From positions 62,001 to 126,000 of the forward strand of contig NZ_JASCXI010000002.1 of assembly GCF_030271515.1 (NCBI RefSeq): a DNA stretch of 64,000 bases. The letters are read 5' to 3'. Shown piece after piece: positions 1-9,491 of this stretch (its first letter is position 1; each line of letters starts with the position of its first letter). The stretch comes from Erythrobacter oryzae. GTDB taxonomy: Bacteria > Pseudomonadota > Alphaproteobacteria > Sphingomonadales > Sphingomonadaceae. Made by a program: the position numbers and the translations under genes. Below the pieces are notes generated by a model, which worked only from the letters and a program-made list of their open reading frames with translations, was not told the origin of the DNA and ran no database searches.

Positions 1-952
1 GCTCGCCGCGCTTCTTGGGCACGCCGAGCGAGAGCGCCAGATCCTCGTCGATCGGCTGGAGGCGCACGCCGAGATAGCCGCGCTGGATTTCCTGGCCCGA
101 GCGCAGCTTCTCGACGATCGGCGCGGCGATCTCTGCGGGGATGGCAAAGCCGATCCCGACGCTGCCGCCCGAGGGCGAGAAGATCGCGTTGTTGATGCCG
201 ATCACATTGCCGCGCATGTCGAACAGCGGACCGCCCGAGTTGCCGCGGTTGATGCTCGCGTCGGTCTGGAGGTAGCGGTCATAGGCGCCGCCCTGACCGG
301 TGTTGCGATACACCGCCGAGATGATCCCCGCCGTCACCGTGCCGCCGAGGCCGAAGGGGTTGCCGATCGCCACCACCCAGTCGCCCACGCGGGTCGCTGC
401 GGAATCGCCGAAGGTGACGAAGGGGAAGGTCTTGTTCGAGCGGATCTTGAGCACCGCGAGGTCGGACGCCGCATCGGCGCCGATCACGTCGGCCTCGTAT
501 TCGGTGCCGTCGGCGAGGGTGACGGTGATCGATTCGAGCTTCGCGCGGGTGTCGGGCGGGCTGATGACGTGGTTGTTGGTGACGACGATGCCGTCAGCCG
601 AGATGATGAAGCCCGAACCCAGCGACTGCGCCTCGCGCGTCTGCGGCTGGGCCTCGCCGCCGCCATTGCCGCCGCGGCGGTTGAACAGCTCGGCGAAGGG
701 CGTGCCGGCGAAGGGGTTGTTCTGCACCTCGACCCGCTGGCGGGTGGCGATGTTGACCACGGCGGGCTGCAATTGCGCGGTGAGATCGGCGAAGCTCGCC
801 GGCGCACCGGCGACCGGCACCACGCGGTTCATCACCGCATCGTCGTTCTGCGCCACCTGTGCGCCCAGCGGCGAGCCCGTGATCAGCGAAATGGCAGCGC
901 CGCCCACCAGCAGCGCGCTCGACAGTCCGTATACATAGCGCACTTTGTTCAC
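1..952 (-). CDS. Do/DegP-family periplasmic serine protease (3' end cut by window)
   Basis: Trypsin-like periplasmic protease of the HtrA family, which degrades or refolds misfolded envelope proteins. The N-terminus has a basic start and a hydrophobic signal-type segment (about residues 5-35). The catalytic triad is visible: His128 in TNNHVI, Asp164 in ASDLAVL and Ser239 in NRGNSGGPM. The first PDZ domain begins near residue 275 and the window ends inside it. The start is a GTG at 952. A second in-frame GTG at 943 has better spacing to the AGAGGAC ribosome-binding site, so either may be used. It lies downstream of hflK-hflC in the same direction, the common arrangement for a membrane quality-control group. 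The 953-1128 gap to hflC shows nothing recognisable. Confidence 0.93.
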   Translation of the reverse strand, partial: MNKVRYVYGLSSALLVGGAAISLITGSPLGAQVAQNDDAVMNRVVPVAGAPASFADLTAQLQPAVVNIATRQRVEVQNNPFAGTPFAELFNRRGGNGGGEAQPQTREAQSLGSGFIISADGIVVTNNHVISPPDTRAKLESITVTLADGTEYEADVIGADAASDLAVLKIRSNKTFPFVTFGDSAATRVGDWVVAIGNPFGLGGTVTAGIISAVYRNTGQGGAYDRYLQTDASINRGNSGGPLFDMRGNVIGINNAIFSPSGGSVGIGFAIPAEIAAPIVEKLRSGQEIQRGYLGVRLQPIDEDLALSLGVPKKRGE

Positions 953-1128
953 GTCCTCTTGGTCCTTATCTCATGTGGAATGCGCAAGCGTGCCGCGCCG
1001 TTCCTGAAACCCTCGTGCGGGAGGCCGCCCCGTCGCCGGTGCGGCGGCCCCAAATGCGTCGTTTGCGGCTGAACGCCGATTGAATGCCTGCGGCGTCCAT
1101 CGCCGTGCGTTGGCGCTTGGTCGAATGC

Positions 1129-1974
1129 TCAGGGTTGCCCCTTGAACTGGCGGAAGTACTCGCTGTCGTCCGACAGCACCATGCTGCTTTGCCCTTCGCC
1201 TGCAAGGAACGTCTGCCGGTAGCTCTGCATGGCGCGGTAGAAGTCGTAGAACTTCGGGTCTTTCCCATAAGCATCGGCGTAGATCTTCGCGGCCTGCGCG
1301 CTGGCTTCGGCCTGGATGATCTGCGCGTCCCGCTGGCCGGCGGCGCGGATCGTGGCGGCCTGTTCCTGGCGGTCGGTCTCCATGCGGGTGAAGGCGGCGT
1401 CGAGCGGGCTGCCCTCGGGCAGGTCGGCGGCCTTGATCCGCACGTCGAGCACCTGTGCGCCGTAGTTGCGCGCCTGCGCGTCGAGCGTCTTGGTGATGTT
1501 GGCCATCGCCGTGCCGCGCTCGGCATTGATCAGCGCCGAGAACGGGATGCGCCCCAGCTCCTGACGCAGCACCGAGGTGAGGATCGGCAGCAGCTGCGCC
1601 TCGAACTGGCGTTCGGTCCCGGCCTTCTCCACCAGCCGCACAGGATCAATGATGCGGTAGCGCGCATAGGCATCGACCTGGAGGCGCTGCTGGTCCTTGG
1701 AGAGCACCTGGGTGCGCTCCATGTCGATATCGAGCACGCGGCGGTCGATCATCCGCACTTCCTCGGCAATCGGGATGCGCAGCGCGAGACCTGCGCCGGT
1801 CGAGCCGTAGGGCACGTCGGGGCGGAACTGGTTGATGACGCGCACGGGCTCGCCGGTGCGGATCACCACCGCCTGATGGGTTTCGGGGACGATCACCACG
1901 CTGGCGACCAGCGCCACCACCAGCGCGATCGCGCCGATGATGAGGTTGCGGGAGTTGCTGAGCACGCTGTTCAT
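1129..1974 (-). CDS. hflC: HflC, FtsH-modulating SPFH/band 7 protein
   Basis: Partner of HflK in the inner-membrane complex that surrounds and modulates the AAA protease FtsH. The 281-residue product has one N-terminal membrane anchor (about residues 10-30), followed by an SPFH/band 7 domain with the typical ETHQAVVIRTGEPVRVI opening and a long alpha-helical stretch rich in Ala, Gln and Glu (EASAQAAKIYADAYG, DFYRAMQSYR). Length and layout fit HflC. It starts 4 bases after the hflK stop, so the two are surely co-transcribed and probably translationally coupled. Confidence 0.95.
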   Translation of the reverse strand: MNSVLSNSRNLIIGAIALVVALVASVVIVPETHQAVVIRTGEPVRVINQFRPDVPYGSTGAGLALRIPIAEEVRMIDRRVLDIDMERTQVLSKDQQRLQVDAYARYRIIDPVRLVEKAGTERQFEAQLLPILTSVLRQELGRIPFSALINAERGTAMANITKTLDAQARNYGAQVLDVRIKAADLPEGSPLDAAFTRMETDRQEQAATIRAAGQRDAQIIQAEASAQAAKIYADAYGKDPKFYDFYRAMQSYRQTFLAGEGQSSMVLSDDSEYFRQFKGQP

Positions 1975-1978
1975 GGCC

Positions 1979-3169
1979 TTACTGCCCCTGCTGCGCTTGC
2001 GGAGCCGCGGCGGACGGCGCTGCCTGCGCCCGGCGCTTCAGTTCGGGCAGCGGCAGATAGGGGGTGACATTGCCGGATTCGACAATCGTCTTGTCGGTCT
2101 TGGACAGGATCTGCTCCATGGTCTCGTAATAGAGGCGGCGGCGCGTCACTTCGGGCGCGAGCTTGTATTCCTCGTAGATGTCGTTGAATTCGCTCGCATC
2201 GCCCTGCGCGCGGGCGAGCAGCTGCTGCGCCACCGCGCGGGCACGGTTGATGTTGGCGTCGGCGTCCTGCTGGGCGCTCGAGACGTCCTTGAAGGCCTCT
2301 TCCACCCGGCTCGGCGGATCGACCTTGTTGATTTCGATCCCCTGCACCGAAATGCCCGAACGATACGCATCGAGCCGCGCCTGCATGGCCATGCGCACGT
2401 CCTGCTCGATCTCCGCCCGGCCCGCGCCGGTCAGCACGGAATCGAGGTCCTGCCGCGCCACCGCCGCGCGCATCGCCGCCTCGCCGATTTCCAGCAACGC
2501 GTTGCGCGGATCGTTGAGCTGGTACTTGTAGAGCGTGAGGTCCGAGATGTTCCAGCGGATGAGGTAGGACAGGTCAACAAGGTTCTGGTCGCCGGTCAGG
2601 ATCAGCTTCTCGGTCTTCGTGCCGGGCACTTCCTCGAGCCGCACCTGCGAGACGTTTTCCTTCTCGACCAGCTGGAGCGGCCAGGGCGCGGTCAGTTGCA
2701 TGCCGGAATCGAGCGTGCCCGAATACTTGCCGCCGAGCCAGGTGACGATCGCCTGTTCGCCCGGCTGGATGAAGTGGAAGCTCGTCGCCCCCACCCACAC
2801 AAGCGCGACCCCGCCGAGGATCACGGGCACCCAGCTCTTGCCGTCGGGGCGTTCGGGGAAGCGGAAACCGCCGCCGCCATTTCCGCCGCCGCCGCCCGCG
2901 CGGCGCGGGCCTTCGGGGCCGCGGCTCTTGAAGATATCCTCGATGCTGGCCGAGCGGCGCTTGCCGGGCTCGCCCCCGCCGGGGAGCCACGGGTTGCGCG
3001 GGCCGCCGCTCTCGCCGCTGCCGCCGCTGTCGCCGCCGCTGTCACCATCGCTGCCGGACGTGCCGTCATCGCCCGAACCGCTCCCGCCGCCCCAGGGGTT
3101 CTTGCCGGCCATGGCAAGGCCCTTAAGCCCGGCGCCAAGGCGTTCTCTCCAGCCGTCCAATCTTTGCAT
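1979..3169 (-). CDS. hflK: HflK, FtsH-modulating SPFH/band 7 protein
   Basis: Larger partner of HflC. The N-terminal part is a long Gly/Ser/Asp/Pro-rich cytoplasmic region (MAGKNPWGGG and following Gly-rich repeats). It is followed by one membrane segment (VPVILGGVALVWVGATSFHF) and an SPFH domain (QPGEQAIVTWLGGKYSG, VQGIEINKVDPPSRVEEAF). The end is rich in Ala and Gln, as in the family. The start is uncertain: ATG 3169 gives 396 residues with a weak ribosome-binding site, whereas ATG 3112 (MAGKNPW) gives 377 residues and has AAGGG seven bases upstream. Divergent from mrp; the 75-bp gap to 3245 must hold both promoters. Confidence 0.93.
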   Translation of the reverse strand: MQRLDGWRERLGAGLKGLAMAGKNPWGGGSGSGDDGTSGSDGDSGGDSGGSGESGGPRNPWLPGGGEPGKRRSASIEDIFKSRGPEGPRRAGGGGGNGGGGFRFPERPDGKSWVPVILGGVALVWVGATSFHFIQPGEQAIVTWLGGKYSGTLDSGMQLTAPWPLQLVEKENVSQVRLEEVPGTKTEKLILTGDQNLVDLSYLIRWNISDLTLYKYQLNDPRNALLEIGEAAMRAAVARQDLDSVLTGAGRAEIEQDVRMAMQARLDAYRSGISVQGIEINKVDPPSRVEEAFKDVSSAQQDADANINRARAVAQQLLARAQGDASEFNDIYEEYKLAPEVTRRRLYYETMEQILSKTDKTIVESGNVTPYLPLPELKRRAQAAPSAAAPQAQQGQ

Positions 3170-3244
3170 GAGCTGTTTATAGGCACGGGTTTCGGCGAAA
3201 AACAGGGGTTCGCTGCGTGATTTTGGTGTTAGAGGCCTTCGCAA

Positions 3245-4252
3245 ATGAACAACCCTGCCGACACCCCTCGCCAGCCGCACGCCGAAGAGGCGCTGATCCG
3301 TGCTGCGCTGAGCCCCGAAATCAACCACCGCCTGCGTTCCGCGCGCATCGTTGCGGGCCGCGCGGTGATCGTCGCCGAGGCGGGCGATCTGCCTGACGAG
3401 GGCCGCAAGGCGCTCGAAGCCGAGATCACCGCCGCGCTGTCCGCCTTGCCCGAAATCGCCGAGGTCCGCATCGCGCTCACCGGCGAGCGCCGCCGCCGCC
3501 GGCTGATCGCGGTCGGGAGCGGCAAGGGCGGGGTCGGCAAGTCGACGCTCACCACCAACCTTGCGGTCGCGCTCGCCCGGATGGGCCGCCGGGTGGGTGT
3601 GATCGACGGCGACATCTACGGCCCCTCGCAGCCCAAGCTGCTGAAGACCGAGGGCCAGAAGCCCGCCGCCACACCCGATGGTTCGCAGCTGGTGGCGATC
3701 GACAGTCCCTACGGCGTCAAGGTGCTCTCGATGGGCCACATCGTCGCGCCGGGCAAGGCGCTGGCGTGGCGCGGGCCGATGACCGGCAAGGCATTGTCGC
3801 AGCTGGTCGAGGCCGACTGGGGCGAGACCGATCTGCTGCTGGTCGACCTGCCGCCGGGGACGGGCGACGTGCAGCTCTCGATGCTCTCGGCGCACAAGCC
3901 CGATGGCGCGGTGCTGGTCTCGACCCCGCAGGACCTCGCGCTGATCGACGCCGCGCGCGCCGGGCAATTGTTCGAGCAGGGCGAGGTGCCGATCATCGGC
4001 CTCGTCGAGAACATGGCGGGCTATGCCTGCCCGCATTGCGGCGAGGTGAGCGACCCCTTCGGCAGCGGCGGCGTCGAAAAATTCGCCGCCGCGCTCGAAA
4101 TCCCCTTCCTCGGCCGGGTGCCCCTGACCCTCGCGACGCGGATCGCGGGTGACAAGGGTCAGCCCCCTGCTGCGGGCGATGACGAGACCGCCGAGCCCTT
4201 CCGCGCCATCGCCGAAAAGCTCGGCCGCTGGCTGGATACGGGGAAGCTCTAG
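3245..4252 (+). CDS. mrp: Mrp/ApbC/NBP35-family P-loop iron-sulfur cluster carrier ATPase
   Basis: Cytosolic ATPase that binds and delivers Fe-S clusters to apoproteins. The 335-residue protein has an N-terminal MIP18/DUF59-like region (to about residue 85), the deviant Walker A motif GSGKGGVGKST (about 93-103), the family signature DLPPGTGDVQLS, and a CxxC pair (ACPHCGEVSDPFGSGG, near residue 260) that ligates the bridging cluster at the dimer interface. Divergent from hflK and followed after 4 bases by the molybdenum hydroxylase gene. The latter belongs to a class of Fe-S/Mo enzymes, but no functional link is shown. Confidence 0.95.
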   Translation: MNNPADTPRQPHAEEALIRAALSPEINHRLRSARIVAGRAVIVAEAGDLPDEGRKALEAEITAALSALPEIAEVRIALTGERRRRRLIAVGSGKGGVGKSTLTTNLAVALARMGRRVGVIDGDIYGPSQPKLLKTEGQKPAATPDGSQLVAIDSPYGVKVLSMGHIVAPGKALAWRGPMTGKALSQLVEADWGETDLLLVDLPPGTGDVQLSMLSAHKPDGAVLVSTPQDLALIDAARAGQLFEQGEVPIIGLVENMAGYACPHCGEVSDPFGSGGVEKFAAALEIPFLGRVPLTLATRIAGDKGQPPAAGDDETAEPFRAIAEKLGRWLDTGKL

Positions 4253-4256
4253 ACCG

Positions 4257-6542
4257 ATGGCGATCACGCGGCGCGGATTGCTGGCAGGGGCGGCGGCCGG
4301 CGGGGGGCTGGTGGTCGCCTGGTGGCTGGTGCCGCGCACCTACCGCACGCCGCTGGTCGCCGCGCGGGGCGAGCACGTGTTCGGCGCGTGGCTCAAGATC
4401 GCCGCCGACGGCGTGGTGACGGTCGCCGTGCCGCAGCTCGAGATGGGGCAGGGGATCACCACCATCCTGCCGCAGATCGTCGCCTATGAACTGGGCGCGG
4501 ACTGGCGGCAGATCGCGGTCGAGCCCGCGCCGGTTTCGGGCGTCTATGCCAATATCCCGCTGGCGCAGCAGTGGCTGGCGCTGTGGGATTCGCACTTCAC
4601 CGGCCTCTCGCCCGCTTCGGACGACCTGCTGGCGACCCGCTTTGCCCAATCTAACCGCTTCAACGCCACTGCGGGCGGCACCTCGCTTGCCGCCTATGAA
4701 ATTCCCTGCCGCGAGGCCGCCGCCGCGGCGCGGGCGATGCTCGCGCAGGCCGCCGCGGCCAGGTGGGGCGTGTCCTGGGAGGAATGCGAGGTCGAGAACG
4801 GCCTCGTCACCCAAGGCGTCAACCGCGCAACCTTCGGCGAGCTGGCCGAGGAAGCCGCGGGCTACACCCCGCCCGATCCCCCGCCGCTGAAGCCCGAACC
4901 GCCGCGCGAAAAGCCGCTCCCCGCCGATGTCGACGCCGCGCCCGCTTTCCCGCGCATCGACTTGCCCTCCAAGGTCGACGGCTCGCACCGCTTTGCGGGT
5001 GACGTCCGCCTGCCCGGCATGGTCTTCGCCTCGATCCGCCACGGCCCGGCCGACGGATCGGAGCTCGAAAGCTTCGACACCAAGGCGCTGGCCGGGATCA
5101 GGGGCCTCAAGGGGATCGTCGAGAGCAAGCGCTGGCTGGCGGTCGCCGCCGACACCTGGTGGAGCGCCGAGGCCGCGCTTGCCGCGATGAAGCCCCGCTT
5201 CCGCACCACGGCGCCGGTCAACAGTGCCGACATCGCCGCGCGGCTCGACACCCTGCTGACCGCTGGCGAGGCGCATGTGATCGCCGAGACCGGCTTCGGC
5301 GGCGATGCCTTGCAACGCGTCGACATCGGCCGCCGCTACGAGGTCGAGCCCGCCTATGCCGCCCCCATCGAGACCGCCACGGCGACCGCGCGGTTCGAGG
5401 ACGGCCGGCTCGACCTGTGGATGGCCACGCAGGCCCCCGAACAGGCCCGCCTCGCCGCCGCGCGCGCGATCGGCATCGCGACCGAGAAGGTCGCGCTCTA
5501 CCCCACCCCGGCAGGCGGGAGCTTCGATGCGCGGCTCGAACATGACCATGCGATCGAGATCGCGCTGATCGCCAAGGAGCTCGGGCGCCCGGTGCAGCTG
5601 GTCTGGCCGCGCCGCGACGAGCTGATCCGCGCCCGCCCGCGCGCGCCCTACTGGATGCTGCTCGGCGCGCAGCTCGCCAAGGGTGCGCCGGGCACCCCGG
5701 GCGGGGCGATCGAGGCAATGCGCGTGCGCGTCGCCACCCCGCCCTCGGCCCGCGAATTCGGCCAGCGTCTGTTCGGCAACCGCACCACCATGGCCGCGAT
5801 CCGCGACACCGCGGGCAAGGCCGATCCGCTCGCGGTGGCGGGCGCGGTGCCGCCCTACAAGATCCCGGCGGTGATGGTGGAGCACATCCCCGCCGATATC
5901 GGCCTGCCCGTCGGCCGCGTGCGCGGCAATTCGTGGGGGCCGACGATCTTCGCGATCGAGAGCTTCATCGACGAGATCGCCGCCAAATCGAAGCGCGAGC
6001 CGCTGTCGTTCCGCATGTCGATGCTCGGCGGCGACGTGCGCCTCGCCGCCTGCCTCCAGCGCGCGGCGCAGCTGGCGGAGTGGGACGGCGGGCTCGACCA
6101 GAGCGGGCAGGGCCTCGCCTGCGCCCGGCTCGGCGAGGGGCCCGACGCGCCGCGCATCGCCTGCGTCGCCACGGCGCGGCAGGGCGAGGGCGGGGTGCGC
6201 GTCGTGCGCCTCTCGGCCGCGGTCGATATCGGCCGGATCGTCAACCACGACATCGCCAAGCAGCAGATCGAGGGGGGCCTCGTGTTCGGCATCGGCATCG
6301 CGCTGGGCAATGCGGTGCGGCTGCGGGGCGGGCTGCCCGAAGAGGCGGGCGAGGCGGCGCTGGGCCTCCCCACCCTCGCCGATTGCCCCGAGATGCGGGT
6401 GCAGTTCATGGCCAGCGACGCCGCCGCCGCCGATCCGGGCGAGCTCGGCGCCGTGGTCGCGCCGCCCGCGATTGCCAACGCGCTCTATTCGGCCACGGGC
6501 TTGCGCCTGCGCCGCCTCCCTCTGCTATCGGACGGCATATGA
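4257..6542 (+). CDS. Molybdopterin-binding large subunit of an aldehyde/isoquinoline oxidoreductase-type enzyme
   Basis: Large subunit of the xanthine-dehydrogenase family, close in layout to isoquinoline 1-oxidoreductase beta subunits (IorB). It would hold the Mo-pterin cofactor and hydroxylate an N-heterocycle or aldehyde. The 761-residue product starts with ITRRGLLAGAAAGGGLVVAWW, a twin-arginine-like export signal, so a membrane or periplasmic location is likely. Recognisable parts are PQLEMGQGITTILPQIVAYELG near residue 65, AGGTSLAAYE near 140 and GELGAVVAPPAIANALYSATG near the C-terminus. Start ATG 4257 is taken because it gives the signal sequence directly after mrp. No small Fe-S subunit is encoded beside it, so the electron-transfer partner must lie elsewhere. 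Substrate unknown. Confidence 0.85.
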   Translation: MAITRRGLLAGAAAGGGLVVAWWLVPRTYRTPLVAARGEHVFGAWLKIAADGVVTVAVPQLEMGQGITTILPQIVAYELGADWRQIAVEPAPVSGVYANIPLAQQWLALWDSHFTGLSPASDDLLATRFAQSNRFNATAGGTSLAAYEIPCREAAAAARAMLAQAAAARWGVSWEECEVENGLVTQGVNRATFGELAEEAAGYTPPDPPPLKPEPPREKPLPADVDAAPAFPRIDLPSKVDGSHRFAGDVRLPGMVFASIRHGPADGSELESFDTKALAGIRGLKGIVESKRWLAVAADTWWSAEAALAAMKPRFRTTAPVNSADIAARLDTLLTAGEAHVIAETGFGGDALQRVDIGRRYEVEPAYAAPIETATATARFEDGRLDLWMATQAPEQARLAAARAIGIATEKVALYPTPAGGSFDARLEHDHAIEIALIAKELGRPVQLVWPRRDELIRARPRAPYWMLLGAQLAKGAPGTPGGAIEAMRVRVATPPSAREFGQRLFGNRTTMAAIRDTAGKADPLAVAGAVPPYKIPAVMVEHIPADIGLPVGRVRGNSWGPTIFAIESFIDEIAAKSKREPLSFRMSMLGGDVRLAACLQRAAQLAEWDGGLDQSGQGLACARLGEGPDAPRIACVATARQGEGGVRVVRLSAAVDIGRIVNHDIAKQQIEGGLVFGIGIALGNAVRLRGGLPEEAGEAALGLPTLADCPEMRVQFMASDAAAADPGELGAVVAPPAIANALYSATGLRLRRLPLLSDGI

Positions 6543-6621
6543 TCCCGACATTTGTGCAACAATTTGCAGGCACATTGGCTGCCGCGCGGAAACGAAACGC
6601 CTGCCGACCGTTAGGCGGGCT

Positions 6622-7656
6622 ATGACCTGGCAGACCCAGCGCCTTCCGGGCGACCATCCTCCGGCAAAGAGCGGCCGCATCGGCGTGCTGCTGATCAACC
6701 TCGGCACGCCCGACGGGCCGGACCCGGATTCGGTCAAGCGCTACTTGAAGCAGTTCCTCTCGGACACGCGCGTGGTCGAGATCCCGCCGATCGCCTGGCA
6801 GCTGATCCTGCGCGGGATCATCCTCAACACCCGCCCGCAGAAGAGCGCCAAGGCCTATCAGAAGATCTGGACCGAGCGCGGCTCCCCCCTCGCCGACATC
6901 ACCGCGCGGCAGGCCGAGGCGATGGTGGGCAAGTTCGGCGACGGGGTGCAGGTCGATTGGGCGATGCGTTACGGCAACCCCTCGATCGAAAGCCGCCTCA
7001 CCGCGCTGATGGCGGACGGCTGCGACCGCATCCTCGTCGCGCCGATGTATCCGCAATATTGCGCCGCGACGACCGCGACGGTGTTCGACGAGATCGCCCG
7101 CGTGCTCGGCAAGATGCGCTGGCAGCCGACCTTGCGCTTCGTGCCGCCCTATCACGACGATCCCAATTACCTCACCGCGCTCGCCGAGGACCTCACCCGG
7201 CAGGTGCGCGCGCTGACCTTCACCCCCGAGGTCATGCTGCTCAGTTTCCACGGGATGCCGCAGCAGACCCTCGAGAAGGGCGATCCCTATTACTGCCACT
7301 GCATGAAGACCGCGCGGCTCTTGCGCGAGATGCTGGAGCAGCGGCCCGAATTCGCGGGCGTGCGGTTCGAGACCACCTTCCAGTCGCGCTTCGGCCCCGC
7401 CGCGTGGCTCGAACCCTCCACGGACGCGACGCTGATCGCGGAAGGCGGCAAGGGTACCAAGCGGCTGGTGGTTGCCGCCCCCGGCTTTGCCGCCGACTGT
7501 GTCGAGACCTTGGAGGAACTGGCGATCGAGGGTCGCGAGGAATTCTGCGAGGCAGGCGGCGAGGATTACGCCGTGCTCGATTGCCTCAACACCTCGGACC
7601 ACGGCCTCGCCATGATCGAGGCGATGCTGCGGCGCGAGCTGGGCGGATGGATTTGA
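6622..7656 (+). CDS. hemH: Ferrochelatase
   Basis: Inserts ferrous iron into protoporphyrin IX, the last step of protoheme synthesis. The 344-residue sequence has the family opening GVLLINLGTPDGPDPDSV, the SFHGMP motif near residue 209 with the conserved metal-handling His, and TFQSRFGPAAWLEPSTD near 255. Three cysteines in the C-terminal third (AADCVETL, EEFCEAGG, VLDCLN) could ligate the [2Fe-2S] cluster reported in some alphaproteobacterial ferrochelatases, but this is not certain from sequence. The next gene is a heme-dependent P450, though no shared regulation is visible. Confidence 0.95.
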   Translation: MTWQTQRLPGDHPPAKSGRIGVLLINLGTPDGPDPDSVKRYLKQFLSDTRVVEIPPIAWQLILRGIILNTRPQKSAKAYQKIWTERGSPLADITARQAEAMVGKFGDGVQVDWAMRYGNPSIESRLTALMADGCDRILVAPMYPQYCAATTATVFDEIARVLGKMRWQPTLRFVPPYHDDPNYLTALAEDLTRQVRALTFTPEVMLLSFHGMPQQTLEKGDPYYCHCMKTARLLREMLEQRPEFAGVRFETTFQSRFGPAAWLEPSTDATLIAEGGKGTKRLVVAAPGFAADCVETLEELAIEGREEFCEAGGEDYAVLDCLNTSDHGLAMIEAMLRRELGGWI

Positions 7657-7730
7657 CGCAGGAAACTTGCGCGAAACTTTCATCGGGGTAAGTTGCGAAT
7701 CCGAACCTTCACCGGAGCATCGAGACAATC

Positions 7731-9158
7731 ATGGCCACCCTTGCCGAAGCCCCGCAGGATAGCGAAACCACCGGCGGCAGCGCCCCCGCCGGCGCGCCGC
7801 GCCATTGGGGCGAGATGCGCCTCACCGAGGCCGACCTTGCCCATATTCCCGGCGATTCGGGCTGGCCGGTGGTCGGCAACACCTTCACCATGCTCGCCGA
7901 CCCCCACGCCTTTGCCGAGCGGATGATCAGGACCCACGGCAAGGTCTACAAGAACCGCGCTTTCGGCGGCTGGCAGGTCGCGCTGATCGGGGCCGAGGCG
8001 AACGAGCTGCTGCTATTCAACAAGGACAAGATCTTCTCGAGCGAACAGGGCTGGGGCCCGGTGCTCGACCAGCTGTTCCCGCGCGGGCTGATGCTGATCG
8101 ATTTCGAGCATCACCGGATCGATCGCCGCGCGCTCTCGATCGCCTTCAAGCCAGAGCCGATGCGCCACTATTCGGGCGCGCTCAATCGCGGGATCGCGCG
8201 CGAGGTCGCCGGCTGGGCCGGGCCGATGACCTTCTATTCGGCAATCAAGAAGCTCACCCTCAATCTCGCCGCCGACAGCTTCATCGGCCTGCCCTGGGGG
8301 CCGGAAGCCGACAAGATCAACGAGGCCTTCGTCGACATGGTGCAGGCCTCGGTCGCGCCGGTGCGCCGTCCGTTGCCCTTCACCAAGATGAAGAAGGGCG
8401 TCGACGGGCGGGCCTATCTGGTCGACTACTTCACCAGGGAAACCCTGCGGCGCCGCGCCGAGGGCGGGGGGCAGGACATGTTCAGCCAGTTCGCCACCGC
8501 GACCCGCGAGGACGGGAGCCTGCTGCCGGTCGACGAGGTGGTCGATCACATGAATTTCCTGATGATGGCGGCGCACGACACCATCACCTCCTCGGCGACC
8601 TCGCTCATCTATCACCTCGCCACCAACCCCGAATGGCAAGAGAAGCTGCGCGAGGAAATCTTCGCGGTCACCGGCGGCCCGGACGGGGACGGCAACCCCC
8701 GCCCGCTGGACTACGACGACCTCGGCAAGCTCGACCTTACGGAGATGGCCTTCAAGGAATCGCTGCGGATGATCCCGCCCGTGCCCTCGATGCCGCGCCG
8801 CGCGCTGCGTGAATTCGAGTACGGCGGCTACCGCATCCCGGCGGGCGCGATGGTGGGGATCAACATCCATTGGACGCACCATTCGGAGGAATATTGGGAG
8901 AACCCCCATGCCTTCGATCCGATGCGCTTCACCCCCGACAAGGTGAAGGCGCGGCACAAATATGCCTGGGTCCCCTTCGGCGGCGGGGCGCACATGTGCC
9001 TCGGGCTCCACTTCGCCTATATGCAGGTCAAGATCCTGATGGCGCAGCTGCTCCAGCGCTACCGCATCGAGGCGGCCGAGGGCTACAAGCCGCAGTGGCA
9101 GGACTGGCCGATCCCGCAGCCGAAGGACGGGCTGAAGGTGGAATTCAAGCCGCTCTAA
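7731..9158 (+). CDS. Cytochrome P450
   Basis: Soluble heme-thiolate monooxygenase of 475 residues. Visible motifs: I-helix oxygen-activation sequence AAHDTITSS (about 281-289), the ExxR pair in FKESLR (about 341), and the heme-binding loop FGGGAHMCLGLHFA with the ligand Cys near 423. There is no membrane anchor, as usual for bacterial P450s. No ferredoxin or reductase gene is adjacent, so redox partners are supplied from elsewhere. The subfamily and substrate cannot be assigned from motifs alone. A palindromic repeat lies immediately after the stop codon. Confidence 0.95.
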   Translation: MATLAEAPQDSETTGGSAPAGAPRHWGEMRLTEADLAHIPGDSGWPVVGNTFTMLADPHAFAERMIRTHGKVYKNRAFGGWQVALIGAEANELLLFNKDKIFSSEQGWGPVLDQLFPRGLMLIDFEHHRIDRRALSIAFKPEPMRHYSGALNRGIAREVAGWAGPMTFYSAIKKLTLNLAADSFIGLPWGPEADKINEAFVDMVQASVAPVRRPLPFTKMKKGVDGRAYLVDYFTRETLRRRAEGGGQDMFSQFATATREDGSLLPVDEVVDHMNFLMMAAHDTITSSATSLIYHLATNPEWQEKLREEIFAVTGGPDGDGNPRPLDYDDLGKLDLTEMAFKESLRMIPPVPSMPRRALREFEYGGYRIPAGAMVGINIHWTHHSEEYWENPHAFDPMRFTPDKVKARHKYAWVPFGGGAHMCLGLHFAYMQVKILMAQLLQRYRIEAAEGYKPQWQDWPIPQPKDGLKVEFKPL

Positions 9159-9162
9159 TCCT

Positions 9163-9269
9163 CGTCATTGCGAGGAGCCTCGTAGAGGCGACGAAGCAAT
9201 CCATGGACTGACGTCAAACCAGCCGCGAGGTCAGGCGATGGATTGCTTCGCCTTCGGCTCGCAATGACG
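9163..9269. repeat. Intergenic inverted-repeat element (REP-like)
   Basis: Two nested inverted pairs: CGTCATTGCGAG (9163-9174) pairs with 9258-9269, and CGAAGCAATCCAT (9192-9204) pairs with 9238-9250. The unit sits between the convergent ends of the P450 and the SDHAF4-like gene. It looks like the small palindromic repeats common between genes in sphingomonads and other alphaproteobacteria; only one copy was found in this window. Confidence 0.75.
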
Positions 9270-9276
9270 GGAGTGG

Positions 9277-9435
9277 TCAGAAATCGACCGCGATCCCGTC
9301 CTTCTCCCAGTCGCCGTAGCGGGTGGGGGAGAGTTTCTCCGCGTTCTCCACCGGCTTGGGCGCGGGCACCGGATCGTTGGTCCAGTGGGCGGGTTTTTTG
9401 AAATTCCTGGCGGCTTCGGATTTTTCCTTGGTCAT
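9277..9435 (-). CDS. DUF1674/SDHAF4-like succinate dehydrogenase assembly factor
   Basis: A 52-residue protein. The C-terminal half carries the family hallmark SPTRYGDWEKDGIAVDF, matching DUF1674 (SDHAF4) proteins, which act in maturation of the flavoprotein subunit of succinate dehydrogenase in mitochondria and alphaproteobacteria. The N-terminal half is basic and variable (MTKEKSEAARNFKKPAHW). It is convergent with the P450 and divergent from rsmB 56 bp away. The family call rests on the C-terminal signature and matching length. Confidence 0.85.
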   Translation of the reverse strand: MTKEKSEAARNFKKPAHWTNDPVPAPKPVENAEKLSPTRYGDWEKDGIAVDF

Positions 9436-9491
9436 GCCGCTTCAAATGCGCGTGCTGGCGCTTTGTTTCAAGCGGGGGTAGGGGCGGGCCG

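Noticed and set aside
3993..6248. A 751-codon open frame on the minus strand
   Set aside because: Antisense shadow of the molybdopterin-binding subunit; low-complexity Arg/Gly/Asp product without any motif.
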